Notes under the pieces: model-generated | The model's input: only the letters and a program-made list of their open reading frames with translations | Database searches by the model: none | Told to the model about the DNA's origin: nothing | From: Oscillospiraceae bacterium | GTDB lineage: Bacteria; Bacillota; Clostridia; Oscillospirales; Ruminococcaceae | DNA length: 64,000 nt | Assembly: GCA_020054675.1 (NCBI GenBank) | Contig: JAIHAL010000007.1 | Coordinates: 62,001 to 126,000 of the forward strand | Direction of reading: 5' to 3' | Part shown: in pieces, positions 37,238-45,534 of the stretch | Layout: every line of letters starts with the position of its first letter | How positions within the stretch are numbered: position 1 is the stretch's first letter | Program-made: the position numbers and the translations under genes

Positions 37238-38003
37238 AATTAGAAATTAGAAGTTAATTTTTGTGGGTTTACTTTATTTTGAAGGGGGTTTCACCCCCTT
37301 TACTTACTATTAAAGTAAACAAAGTTATAATGCAACCCCCAGTGACTTTTTGTCCGGCGACAAAAAGTCACCAAAAAACGCCTAATTTATATGTCTTAAT
37401 CCGCCGGCTTTTCGGCAACGGGCGCCACGCTATCGCTTGCGACGTTTAGAAGTTAGAGGTTAGAGGTTAGAAATTAGAGTTAGCTATTTTTATATTAAAG
37501 GTCTTATTTTAATTTGCTATTATCTAACATCTAACGTCTAACAACTAACATCTAAATGGCAAAGCTCGGCTGCTTTTCTTGAAGATGCCACGTCTTACTC
37601 AGTTAAAGGCAAAAATAATACCACTTAAGAACCTCGGAAAGCACCTAATTTCACTTAATAAGAAAAGACTTTCTGCTAATAAAGTTGCTAAGACAAATTC
37701 AGAAAAAGACCTGCTTTTCGTCGTAAAATTGGAGTAGTGAGCACCAAGGCGAAAAGCAGGTCAACAGTAACAAGCCGTCATTCGCCGAGCAGGACGCAAG
37801 CGAATGCGTGGCGTCCGTTGCCGGCGAATAGGCGGATTAAAACGCACAAAAGCCCCGCAGGGCGGCGTCTTTTGCCTACTTTTCTTCGCTGATGAAGAAA
37901 AGTAGGCAGGGGGTTATAAAAATTTATTATCTTTAAAAATCAAGAGGGGGGACGGCGTCCCCCATTAAAAAAGTAAAATTACAAAAACTAACGACTAACT
38001 GGA
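37238..38003 (+). repeat. Dispersed palindromic intergenic element, copy A
   Basis: This copy fills most of the 900-base gap between the radical SAM gene and the ECF S component. It runs from TTAGAAATTAG to CTAACGACTAACT. Ordered parts: AAGGGGG/CCCCCTT hairpin (37282-37300), 13-bp hairpin GTGACTTTTTGTC/GACAAAAAGTCAC (37342-37371), left palindrome arm (37396-37441), nested insert (37441-37556), central region with GACCTGCTTTTCG hairpin (37708-37762), right arm (37790-37840), TGCCTACTTTTCTTC hairpin (37872-37907) and terminal GGGGGAC/GTCCCCC hairpin near 37945-37963. Related copies lie at 56607-57311 and 63105-63692. Confidence 0.9.
37441..37556. repeat. Nested insert with inverted TTAG-heptamer ends in copy A
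   Basis: Copies B and C continue directly from CGCTTGC to GCCCTGCACGA; copy A instead has about 115 bases here. The insert starts with TTAGAAG/TTAGAGG/TTAGAGG/TTAGAAA units and ends with their inverted form (CTAACATCTAACGTCTAAC), with an AT-rich middle. It interrupts the GGGCGC...GCGCCC hairpin of the host element. Confidence 0.75.
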
Positions 38004-38090
38004 CAACATGGGACAAAAAGGTTATAATAATGTTAATGATGCTTGCCAACTTTTTGGCAGGAATTAAAAAACTAAAAGGGGAAAAAATAT

Positions 38091-38648
38091 ATGAACAACA
38101 AAACTACGGCATGGATTGCAAGAACCGGCCTTTTCCTTGCGGTTGCTGTAATCGCACAGCTTATAGGCTCTCAAATGGGAGGAGGCATCGCCGGACAAAT
38201 CATAACCGGAAGCCTTGTAAACATGGCTCTTATCGTTGCGGGAATAACCGCCGGAATTTCATCCGGAATTTCAATAGCAGTCCTCTCGCCCTGCCTTGCT
38301 TTTCTGCTTGGAATAATGAAATTTGCTCCCGCAATCCCGATTGTAATAGCCGGAAACATCGCAATAGTGATTATAACCGCATTCGTTTATAATTATTATT
38401 CAAAATCAGAAATGAAGCTTGCTTTGCAAAAACTGTTCATACTGCTTGGAATGATTTTCGGCGCTCTTTTTAAGTGTGCACTTATGTGGATAAGCGCGCT
38501 TTACATCCTCCCGCTTTTTGTGGCAAAAGTTCCCCCTGCAATAATATCAAGCTTTTCGCTTCCGCAGGCCGTTACCGGAACAATCGGAGGAATTCTTGCA
38601 ATGCTGACAGTTCCATCATTGCTTAAAATAAAAAGGAATGATGTATGA
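38091..38648 (+). CDS. ECF transporter S component-like membrane protein
   Basis: The 185-residue protein has five to six helices, an N-terminal WIARTGLFLAVAVIAQL segment, and the TGSLVNMALIVAGITAGISSGISIA phrase common in ECF-type substrate-binding subunits. AAAAGGGG precedes the ATG. S components capture a vitamin or other micronutrient and share the energising EcfAAT module, which is not in the window. No riboswitch matching a known class was identified in the 90-base leader, which holds a small TTGCCAAC/TTTTTGGCA hairpin. Substrate unknown. Confidence 0.7.
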   Translation: MNNKTTAWIARTGLFLAVAVIAQLIGSQMGGGIAGQIITGSLVNMALIVAGITAGISSGISIAVLSPCLAFLLGIMKFAPAIPIVIAGNIAIVIITAFVYNYYSKSEMKLALQKLFILLGMIFGALFKCALMWISALYILPLFVAKVPPAIISSFSLPQAVTGTIGGILAMLTVPSLLKIKRNDV

Positions 38649-38713
38649 AAAGTCAATAAACCGATTTTACGAATTTTTACTCGTATTTGTAAAAGATTTT
38701 ATATTGTTTAACA

Positions 38714-38743
38714 TTGACGAAATGCATTGCCGTAAGTTATAAT
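38714..38743 (+). promoter_or_regulatory. Promoter of pyruvate kinase
   Basis: TTGACG (38714-38719) and TATAAT (38738-38743) are 18 bases apart, 57 bases before the start codon. Confidence 0.7.
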
Positions 38744-38799
38744 ATATGATAGGAAAGAATTTTGAGTTTTATATATTATTAACGAGAGGCTGATTTTTT

Positions 38800-40239
38800 A
38801 TGAGGAAAACTAAAATCGTCTGCACGGTAGGCCCCGCTACGGATAATGATGACGTCCTGCGCGAAATGATGCTTTCTGGCATGAATGTCGCACGCTTCAA
38901 CTTTTCCCACGGCGACTACGAAACACACAAAAAACGCTTTGAACAGGTCGTAAGATTAAGGGAGGAGCTTGGCCTTCCCATAGCAACAATGCTTGACACA
39001 AAGGGCCCGGAAATCCGACTTGGCAAATTTGTTGACAATAAGCCCGTTGAAATAAAGGATGGTGATAAGTTCACGCTTACCACAAAGGATATCCCCTGCA
39101 CTGCGGAAATTGCTTCTGTTTCATTTGCGAAACTTCCGCAGGATGTAAAGCCCGGCATTTCAATACTCATAAACGACGGCCTTGTGGAGCTTGTAGTTGA
39201 AAAAATTTGCGGCACTGATATTATATGCAAGGTAAAGCATGGCGGAATCCTCTCCAACAACAAAGGCGTAAACGTGCCCGGAATTCAGCTTTCAATGCCC
39301 TACCTTTCGGATAAGGATATGTCCGACCTTGAATTCGGCGCAAAAATGGGCTTTGATTTCATTGCCGCAAGCTTTGTAAGAAGCTCTGCGGATATAAATT
39401 ACCTCAGAAAGTTCACCCAGTCGCTTGGCTGGTACACTCCGCGCATCATCGCCAAAATCGAAAACATGGACGGAGTAAACAACATAGACGAAATAATTGA
39501 AGTTTCAGACGGAATAATGATTGCAAGGGGCGATATGGGCGTTGAAATCCCGTTCGAGCTTATTCCGGCAATACAAAAAAACCTTATTTCAAAGGGATAT
39601 AAAGCGGGCAAGCAGGTAATCACGGCAACACAAATGCTTGAATCCATGATAACCAATCCCCGCCCGACCCGTGCGGAAATAACCGACGTTGCAAACGCAA
39701 TCTACGACGGCACAAGCGCAATCATGCTCAGCGGCGAAACCGCGGCTGGGGCCCATCCCGTCGAAGCGGTAAAAACAATGGCACTCATTGCCGAAACCAC
39801 CGAAAAAGACATAAATTATTTTTCAAGGCTTGCAAAAAGGGATTTTGATACAAGCTCCGATGTTACAAACGCAATTTCCCACGCAACTGTGACCACTGCG
39901 CACGATTTGAACGCAAAGGCAATAATAACAGTTACAAAAACAGGCTCTACTGCAAGGATGATTTCAAAATTCCGTCCCGTTTCACCAATAATAGGCTGTA
40001 CCACAAGCGAAATAGTCTGCCGCCAGATGAACCTTTCATGGGGAGTAACTCCCATAATGTGCGAGGAAAAGGACAACACCGACGAGCTTTTCGACCACGC
40101 AATAGATATGGCGGAGCAGCACAAGCTTGTCGCGGAAGGCGACCTTGTTGTAATAACCGCCGGAATTCCCCTTGGAATGTCCGGAACCACAAATATGCTT
40201 AAAGTTCATACCGTAAAAGGCCCCGATAAAAAGGGTTGA
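38800..40239 (+). CDS. pyk: Pyruvate kinase
   Basis: The 479-residue enzyme begins MRKTKIVCTVGPA and has NVARFNFSHGD, MLDTKGPEIR, the active-site segment GIMIARGDMGVEIP, QVITATQMLESM and the C-terminal allosteric domain. It makes pyruvate and ATP from phosphoenolpyruvate and ADP in the last step of glycolysis. Length matches the basic bacterial form without the extra PEP-utiliser domain found in Bacillus. Monocistronic; the promoter of the downstream thiT transcript overlaps its stop codon. Confidence 0.98.
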   Translation: MRKTKIVCTVGPATDNDDVLREMMLSGMNVARFNFSHGDYETHKKRFEQVVRLREELGLPIATMLDTKGPEIRLGKFVDNKPVEIKDGDKFTLTTKDIPCTAEIASVSFAKLPQDVKPGISILINDGLVELVVEKICGTDIICKVKHGGILSNNKGVNVPGIQLSMPYLSDKDMSDLEFGAKMGFDFIAASFVRSSADINYLRKFTQSLGWYTPRIIAKIENMDGVNNIDEIIEVSDGIMIARGDMGVEIPFELIPAIQKNLISKGYKAGKQVITATQMLESMITNPRPTRAEITDVANAIYDGTSAIMLSGETAAGAHPVEAVKTMALIAETTEKDINYFSRLAKRDFDTSSDVTNAISHATVTTAHDLNAKAIITVTKTGSTARMISKFRPVSPIIGCTTSEIVCRQMNLSWGVTPIMCEEKDNTDELFDHAIDMAEQHKLVAEGDLVVITAGIPLGMSGTTNMLKVHTVKGPDKKG

Positions 40240-40264
40240 CATTTGGAAAAACAAATGATATAAT
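40236..40264 (+). promoter_or_regulatory. Promoter of the TPP riboswitch-thiT transcript
   Basis: TTGACA (40236-40241) and TATAAT (40259-40264) are 17 bases apart. The -35 box includes the stop codon of pyruvate kinase. Confidence 0.8.
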
Positions 40265-40281
40265 TTAACTGCAAATTAAAT

Positions 40282-40379
40282 AGGGGAGCTTTTTGAAAAA
40301 GGCTGAGAGGGAATTGGCGCATTTTGCGCAGTATTCCGACCCATAACCTGATTCGGATAATGCCGACGTAGGAGAATAT
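40282..40379 (+). promoter_or_regulatory. TPP (THI-box) riboswitch
   Basis: The conserved parts are present in order: GGGGAGC, the GGCTGAGAGGG loop, a variable stem (GGCGCATTTTGCGC), GACCCATAACCTGATTCGG and GGATAATGCCGACGTAGG. This is the thiamine-pyrophosphate aptamer; ligand binding should favour the downstream terminator and shut off thiT. Confidence 0.95.
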
Positions 40380-40441
40380 CTTAAAAGCATTTATAAGCTG
40401 CCGGGTTAAAATAAATCTGACAGCTTTTATGTTTATTCAAG

Positions 40442-40483
40442 GCATATGCGCCCCATAATTTGCGCATATGCTTTTATTTTTTT
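40442..40483 (+). terminator. Riboswitch expression-platform terminator
   Basis: GCATATGCGC (40442-40451) pairs with GCGCATATGC (40462-40471), followed by TTTTATTTTTTT. An additional AAGCTG/CAGCTT stem at about 40396-40428 lies between aptamer and terminator and may contribute to the switch. Confidence 0.85.
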
Positions 40484-40497
40484 AGGAGGCTGCAAAA

Positions 40498-41046
40498 ATG
40501 AATACAAAAAAACTTGTCACAAGCGCCGTAATGCTTGCTCTTGCATCTGTTTTAAGCACGATTAAAATTTTTCAAATGCCACTTGGCGGGTCTATAACAC
40601 TGCTCAGCATGCTGCCCGTTGTACTTTTGTCAATAAAATACGGCACAAAATGGGGCTTTTTTTCGGCATTTGCCTATTCGCTCATCCAGTTTGCGCTTGA
40701 CATTCCCGCTGTAATGAGTTGGGGACTTACTCCAACAATGTGGGCCGGAAGCATCGTTTTCGATTATCTTATAGCCTTTACGATTCTTGGGATTGCCGGA
40801 ATTTGGAGGGATAAAGGCTTCAAAGGCATTATGGCCGGAATTTCCCTTGCCCTTTGTTCAAGATTTTTAAGCCATGTGATTTCAGGCTCTATCTTCTTTG
40901 CCGTTTGGTGTCCGGATGGATGGAGCCCGATTCCATATGCCGTTTGCTACAACGGAGCATTCATGCTTCCCGAACTTATCTTTACTCTTGCCGGAGCTGC
41001 GGTACTTTTCAAGCTCCCGCAGACAAACAGGCTTTTAAACGAATAG
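40498..41046 (+). CDS. thiT: Thiamine ECF transporter S component ThiT
   Basis: This 182-residue six-helix protein shows the ThiT pattern LPLVLLSIKYGTKWG-like (MLPVVLLSIKYGTKWGFF), a Trp-rich ligand region (MSWGLTPTMW) and CPDGWSPIPYAVCYNGAFMLPE. It binds thiamine outside the cell and works with the shared EcfAAT module. Direct placement after a TPP riboswitch and its terminator strongly supports the function. AGGAGG lies just before the start. Confidence 0.95.
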   Translation: MNTKKLVTSAVMLALASVLSTIKIFQMPLGGSITLLSMLPVVLLSIKYGTKWGFFSAFAYSLIQFALDIPAVMSWGLTPTMWAGSIVFDYLIAFTILGIAGIWRDKGFKGIMAGISLALCSRFLSHVISGSIFFAVWCPDGWSPIPYAVCYNGAFMLPELIFTLAGAAVLFKLPQTNRLLNE

Positions 41047-41051
41047 TGAAC

Positions 41052-41087
41052 AAAAAATGAATGAGGCTTGCTCCCCATTCATTTTTT
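41052..41087. terminator. Bidirectional terminator between thiT and the GH26 gene
   Basis: AAAAAATGAATG (41052-41063) pairs with CATTCATTTTTT (41076-41087). The stop codon of the converging GH26 gene lies inside the right arm. Confidence 0.85.
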
Positions 41088-42053
41088 GTATGCCTGCAAA
41101 TCTTCAAGATTTAAACTGAACGGATGATTAAATCCCCTTATAAGGCCCTCGACTGTGTTCCATTGAGGGTCTGCGGGAAAGCTGTTCCAGAGCATATACC
41201 AAAGCCATGGGATTTCTTCTTCCTGCAATGCGTCTAAATTGGGGATTGTTCCTATTTCGCCTATGGCATTGGGCTTTTTGCCTGTGCTTGCCTGCGAAAG
41301 TCTTTCAAAATCGCTTTTCAGAGTTGTTCCTTTTATTTTGTCAGCATAGCTGTCGATGCTGTTGATGTCAACCACATCATCACCGGGATAGTACTCATCT
41401 CCCGGAGCGTTAAGCACCCAAATCAGATTGTCAAGCTGATATTTTTCCGTAAAAAGCTTATACATAAGGCGGTAAAGCTCCTTGAATGCGGCGGGATTTG
41501 CGCCCCACCAGAACCAGTTCCCGTCCGCCTCGTGGAGAGGGCGCCAGAGCACGGGCACTTTTTCGTCCTTAAAAGCTTTAAGCACTCCAGCAATCTTTTC
41601 AAGGTCCGAAAGCATTGCCTCATAATCCATGCCTTTTTCTTTTAAAACTTCATCAAGCGCAAAATCCGTATTTTCAGCATAAAAGCTTTTATTCCTGCCC
41701 TTTGTCGGCGAAAACCAATGCCATGTAAGAGTTATTACTGCGCCTTTGCCTGCCCATTCAAGAGCCGCTTCGACGCTCCTTTTGTTGTTTTCGACTTCAT
41801 CTATGCATTCCCATGTGCTTTCGGGAGTTTCAACCGCATTTGAATAGCTTAAAAGGTCAAATCCAAGCACTGCGGGAGTTTTTCCGGTTATTCTTTTTAT
41901 GTAGCCAATGTCAGGGCATGAAGCTTTGTTTGAATGCTGGCCGCTTAAAATCCTTTTGCCTTGTATGGACTGCAAAAAGCGCATAAGTTCCTTTGCCTCT
42001 TTGCCGGCATTTAGGTTTGAAAGTGAAAAATCAGGTGAAAATTTATGTTCCAT
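41079..42053 (-). CDS. GH26 endo-beta-1,4-mannanase-type enzyme, intracellular
   Basis: The 324-residue TIM-barrel enzyme carries the GH26 acid/base Glu in WRPLHEADGNWFWWG and the nucleophile Glu in NAIGEIGTIP, along with LTWHWFSP and SGQHSN near the start. No signal peptide or anchor is present, unlike secreted mannanases, so it probably trims imported mannooligosaccharides. The ATG at 42053 has GAGG upstream. It lies just beyond the terminator of the nine-gene importer operon and may be partly read through from it. It adds the endo or exo mannosidase step to the mannoside pathway. Confidence 0.9.
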   Translation of the reverse strand: MEHKFSPDFSLSNLNAGKEAKELMRFLQSIQGKRILSGQHSNKASCPDIGYIKRITGKTPAVLGFDLLSYSNAVETPESTWECIDEVENNKRSVEAALEWAGKGAVITLTWHWFSPTKGRNKSFYAENTDFALDEVLKEKGMDYEAMLSDLEKIAGVLKAFKDEKVPVLWRPLHEADGNWFWWGANPAAFKELYRLMYKLFTEKYQLDNLIWVLNAPGDEYYPGDDVVDINSIDSYADKIKGTTLKSDFERLSQASTGKKPNAIGEIGTIPNLDALQEEEIPWLWYMLWNSFPADPQWNTVEGLIRGFNHPFSLNLEDLQAYKK

Positions 42054-42074
42054 ATTATACCTCATATAAAAATT

Positions 42075-42099
42075 AAGGGCCGTCCGACGGGCGGCCCTT
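42075..42099 (-). terminator. Terminator of the nine-gene importer operon
   Basis: AAGGGCCGTCCG (42075-42086) pairs with CGGGCGGCCCTT (42088-42099) with one wobble, followed on the minus strand by AATTTTTAT. Confidence 0.8.
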
Positions 42100-42112
42100 T
42101 TTAATGTGTTAG

Positions 42113-43549
42113 TTATTTCAAAACTGCTGAAACCTTGTCTTGGGCAATCTGCTTGTTTTCCTCAACTGCCTGTGAAACAGTCTTGCCGTCAACAATAATT
42201 GCATTAATTACGTTTCCAAGCGGATAATCAGGAATAGTGCTGTAATAGTCAACTTTTGCGCAATTTTTGGAAATTTCCATGGTGAGATTTACATCATCTT
42301 CAGTAAGATAGATGGATTCAAGCCATTGGAGAGTTACGTCAGTCTTTGCGCTGAAATCTGCGCCGCACCAGTCAATGAGTTCTTCAAAAATCTGATATGC
42401 CCATTCCGGCTTTTCAACTCCGCGCGGAATTGCCACGCCGCCGCTTGCAAGGAAATATCTTGCATCGGTATTGTTGGACGGGCCCTTAGGCATAGGAGCT
42501 ATACCGTAATTGTATGTAAGCTTCGGGTCGGAGTTGGGAATCATCCATGTTTCGGCATAGAAGAGAGCAACCTTTCCATCCTTGAAGCTGCCGTCGTTTC
42601 CGCCCCAGTCGTTCGGGTCGTTGTTTACAAGGTAACCTACTTTTTCAACATTGTAAATCTTGTTTACAAAATCAAGAGCTTCAACAGTCTTTGCATCATC
42701 AAGACCGGACTTCTTATTTGTTTCATCAAGAAGGAATCCGTCGTTTGAAGCAATAAGCTGCGGTACAAGACGTCCGGGAGTTCCGCCAACGCCCCACTGG
42801 TCAATCTTGCCGTCGCCGTCGGTATCCTTTGTGGCAGCCTTTGCAATTTCCATGAACTTATCCCATGTCCATTCGCCCTTCTTGTAAAGCTCATCGGGAG
42901 CTGTAAGGCCGAGCTTCTTAATCATGTCGCGGTTGAATCCGATATAAATGCCGCTGATGGGAAGGTTGAATTCTTCCATGAAGTAATTCTTGCCAAGCAT
43001 CTTAACGGGCTTCAAAACAAGCTGTTCGTTAAGGATATCTGCATTCTTGGGAGCATATTCGTCAACGGAAAGAAGTTCATTTGCCAGAATTGCCGACATT
43101 CCCTGTGAAGCGGAAAGGTTGATGAGGTCGCAGAAAGGCTTGCCTGCCATTACGCTGGTAGTAAGTTTTTCGCTAATCTGGTCGTAAGGAACGTTTACAT
43201 ACTGGATTTTGCAGTTGTACTTCTTTTCAATCCTTTTAAGGTTTTCAAGCTTGCCTATCATTTCCTGGTTTGCGGAAGAATCAAGCACGGTATCCGAGGT
43301 CGCCGGAATCATGTCCCAGTTGTAAACAAGGGTAAAGGTTCTGCCGCCCATGTCAACTGGTTCATATTTGTCATAAGGCGCTTTTGCTTCAGCAGCGCTT
43401 GTTTCAGCCGCAGTAGTTTCAGCCGCCTTGGTTGTTTCCTCAGCCTTTGAGGAAGAGCTTTCCTTTGTTCCTCCTCCGCCGCAGGCTGTTGCAAGCGCCA
43501 TAAAAGAACAAAGGGCAACGCTTAAAGCTTTTTTGGAATTCTTTTTCAT
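42113..43549 (-). CDS. Extracellular solute-binding lipoprotein (second binding protein of the operon)
   Basis: The 478-residue protein has a lipobox ending ATACGGGG, then a low-complexity Thr/Ala/Glu linker (residues about 28-55), then a family-1 binding fold with the GVGGTPGRLVPQLIA and ALFYAETWMIPNS segments. A DTDGDGKIDQWG loop resembles a calcium-binding EF-hand-like site. It is the last gene of the operon and follows its own permease pair. Together with the larger binding protein at 52057 this gives the operon two binding proteins. Substrate is probably an oligosaccharide, inferred from context. Confidence 0.9.
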   Translation of the reverse strand: MKKNSKKALSVALCSFMALATACGGGGTKESSSSKAEETTKAAETTAAETSAAEAKAPYDKYEPVDMGGRTFTLVYNWDMIPATSDTVLDSSANQEMIGKLENLKRIEKKYNCKIQYVNVPYDQISEKLTTSVMAGKPFCDLINLSASQGMSAILANELLSVDEYAPKNADILNEQLVLKPVKMLGKNYFMEEFNLPISGIYIGFNRDMIKKLGLTAPDELYKKGEWTWDKFMEIAKAATKDTDGDGKIDQWGVGGTPGRLVPQLIASNDGFLLDETNKKSGLDDAKTVEALDFVNKIYNVEKVGYLVNNDPNDWGGNDGSFKDGKVALFYAETWMIPNSDPKLTYNYGIAPMPKGPSNNTDARYFLASGGVAIPRGVEKPEWAYQIFEELIDWCGADFSAKTDVTLQWLESIYLTEDDVNLTMEISKNCAKVDYYSTIPDYPLGNVINAIIVDGKTVSQAVEENKQIAQDKVSAVLK

Positions 43550-43604
43550 GCCATATTTCTCCTTTTAAATCAATATATTATTATGGCTTTTGGCCATAAA
43601 AAAC

Positions 43605-44588
43605 TTAACCTACTATGCCGCTTCTTTCGATTCCCTCCATGAAATACTTTTGGAGGAAAAGATAAATTACCACAAGCGGCAAAATTGTGAGAAGAACGCC
43701 GGAGCTGATAATAAGCTTTACCTGATTTGGGTCCCTTATTTGAAGCTGCGCCGAAAGCTTTGATGCCAAGGTGGTAAGCTTCACCGACAAAAATCCCATA
43801 TTTTCCATGAAAAGGGATGAGAAAAATACGTCATTGTACTGCCATACAAGAGCAAAAAGCATTACCGTAATGATGGACGGAATTGCATTCGGGAGCATGA
43901 TAAAGAAATAAGTATAAAATGTTCCCGCACCGTCTATGAAAGCTGCGCTTTCAAGCTCTTTCGGAAGCCCCTTGAAGAACTGCCGGAAGATGTAGATGAA
44001 AAGCCCCGACCTAAGCCCCATTCCCGTAATTGTCATCAAGAGCAGAGGATATGGAGTATTGATAAGATTCAACGGCTTTCCGGAAATAAGGCTTATGATT
44101 CCGAAAATATCAAAGCCCCTGAACTGGGTGTAAAGCGGAACCATTATCGTCTGCACGGGAACCACGATTGTGAGCACCACAAGAGCAAAGAGTATCTTAT
44201 TCCCCGGAAAATCAAACCTTGCAAATCCGTATCCCACAAAAGAGCATATAAACGCCTGCAAGAGCATTATTACCACCGAAAACCCAAGGCTTATCGCCAG
44301 CGATTTCGGATAGTCAATCTGCTTGAATGCCGTTATAAGATTTTGAGCGTTCGGATTTTCAGGAATAAGGTAAATAAGCGGGTTGTAAAAATCCTCCAAC
44401 GGCATGAATGAATCCGAAACAAGTCCTATAATCGGGCTTAAAATAACAAATGAAGTCCCAATAAGAATGATTATTATTACAAGGTTTAAAAAGAAATTCT
44501 TTACCTTGTTTTCGGATTTTTTCACACTGAGTTTAAAATCCTCGGATTTTGTGTATGTTTTTGCCTTCTGCACAAGCTGCAAATCCAA
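43605..44588 (-). CDS. Carbohydrate ABC importer permease (MalG type)
   Basis: This 327-residue permease has an N-terminal cytoplasmic extension of about 30 residues, six helices and the EAA-like loop LESAAFIDGAGTFYTYFFIMLP. The end, LFLQKYFMEGIERSGIVG, is the usual MalG-type terminus. It pairs with the permease encoded just upstream (44617-45534). Confidence 0.92.
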   Translation of the reverse strand: MDLQLVQKAKTYTKSEDFKLSVKKSENKVKNFFLNLVIIIILIGTSFVILSPIIGLVSDSFMPLEDFYNPLIYLIPENPNAQNLITAFKQIDYPKSLAISLGFSVVIMLLQAFICSFVGYGFARFDFPGNKILFALVVLTIVVPVQTIMVPLYTQFRGFDIFGIISLISGKPLNLINTPYPLLLMTITGMGLRSGLFIYIFRQFFKGLPKELESAAFIDGAGTFYTYFFIMLPNAIPSIITVMLFALVWQYNDVFFSSLFMENMGFLSVKLTTLASKLSAQLQIRDPNQVKLIISSGVLLTILPLVVIYLFLQKYFMEGIERSGIVG

Positions 44589-44616
44589 TTTAAAGCCCTC
44601 CTTTCTTTAACGGCTG

Positions 44617-45534
44617 TCAGGATTGATAAAAGACCTTTTTGGAAATAAGGAAGCTTACTATTCCCAAAATCGCACAGACGCACAGCGAGCTTATTACTGA
44701 CATTGCCGCCCCAAGCCCAAAGTCAAGGCTTGTGAATGCCGTAGTATGGGCAACTTCAACTATATCGCTCTGCGAATAAAGGTCTATGATGGTGTAAACC
44801 ACATTCGTAAGAATCAAAGGACTTACCATCGGAAAAGTTATTTTCCAAAAGGTTTCATATGAGGTTGCGCCTTCAATTTGGGCAACTTCATAAAGCGACG
44901 GTGAGATTGCCTGCAATGCCGCAAGGAAGATGATAATCTGCACTCCTGATGAACGGATTATTTCATACAGCCTTGAAACCGCACCGACAAGGTATTCTAT
45001 AACCTGATTGGGCATCCCGAAATCCATAAGCGCTCCCGCAAAAACCATTGCATTAAGGCCTGTCGCAGTTGTATCCGTAACCTGTGCCGCAGCGGTATTG
45101 GACATTCCTCCCATAAGCGCTTCAAGGTTTGAGTTAAGCGTATCGTTTATTGCTGCGCTTGCCATTATTACCGGCAGGAAGAATATCGCCCTGACAAGCG
45201 CCCTGCCCTTGAATTTCCTGTTGAGCAGTATTGCAATAAAGAGGCTGAAAAATGTTATCAGCGGAACATCAATAAGAATTGAACCCATTGATTCGGTTAA
45301 TCTTCTTACAAAATCAGCGCTTTCGCGCAAAGCATAGCGGTAATTTTCAATCCCCGCCCATGTTATGGAAAATCCTCCGCCGTCGTTTATTTTTATCTTT
45401 GAAAAGCTGAATACAACCGCTTCGACAAGATTATAGGCAAAGAAAAGCAGGAACCCTATAACCCAAGGCGCCACAAAATAAAGTCCCATCAGCTTTTGAC
45501 GCTGTGTAAGGCTTAAGCCTTTTTTCTTTTTCAT
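44617..45534 (-). CDS. Carbohydrate ABC importer permease (MalF type)
   Basis: The 305-residue permease has six helices and an EAA-type loop (YEVAQIEGATSYETFWKITFP). A larger than usual extracytoplasmic loop (about residues 120-190) is rich in Ala, Thr and Asn. Its start overlaps the stop of the DUF5696 gene by 4 bases (ATGA), linking the second importer to the accessory genes in one operon. Confidence 0.92.
   Translation of the reverse strand: MKKKKGLSLTQRQKLMGLYFVAPWVIGFLLFFAYNLVEAVVFSFSKIKINDGGGFSITWAGIENYRYALRESADFVRRLTESMGSILIDVPLITFFSLFIAILLNRKFKGRALVRAIFFLPVIMASAAINDTLNSNLEALMGGMSNTAAAQVTDTTATGLNAMVFAGALMDFGMPNQVIEYLVGAVSRLYEIIRSSGVQIIIFLAALQAISPSLYEVAQIEGATSYETFWKITFPMVSPLILTNVVYTIIDLYSQSDIVEVAHTTAFTSLDFGLGAAMSVISSLCVCAILGIVSFLISKKVFYQS

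Noticed and set aside
37238-38003. Insertion sequence
   Set aside because: The repeat has no transposase frame of normal length, although its ends are inverted repeats; described instead as a non-coding element.
38030-38090. preQ1-like riboswitch upstream of the ECF S component (AAAAAACTAA after a hairpin)
   Set aside because: The hairpin loop is only 4 bases, too short for the pseudoknot of a preQ1 aptamer.
37184-38090. CRISPR array in the repeat-rich gap
   Set aside because: TTAG units are 7 bases with no spacers of constant size and no cas genes.
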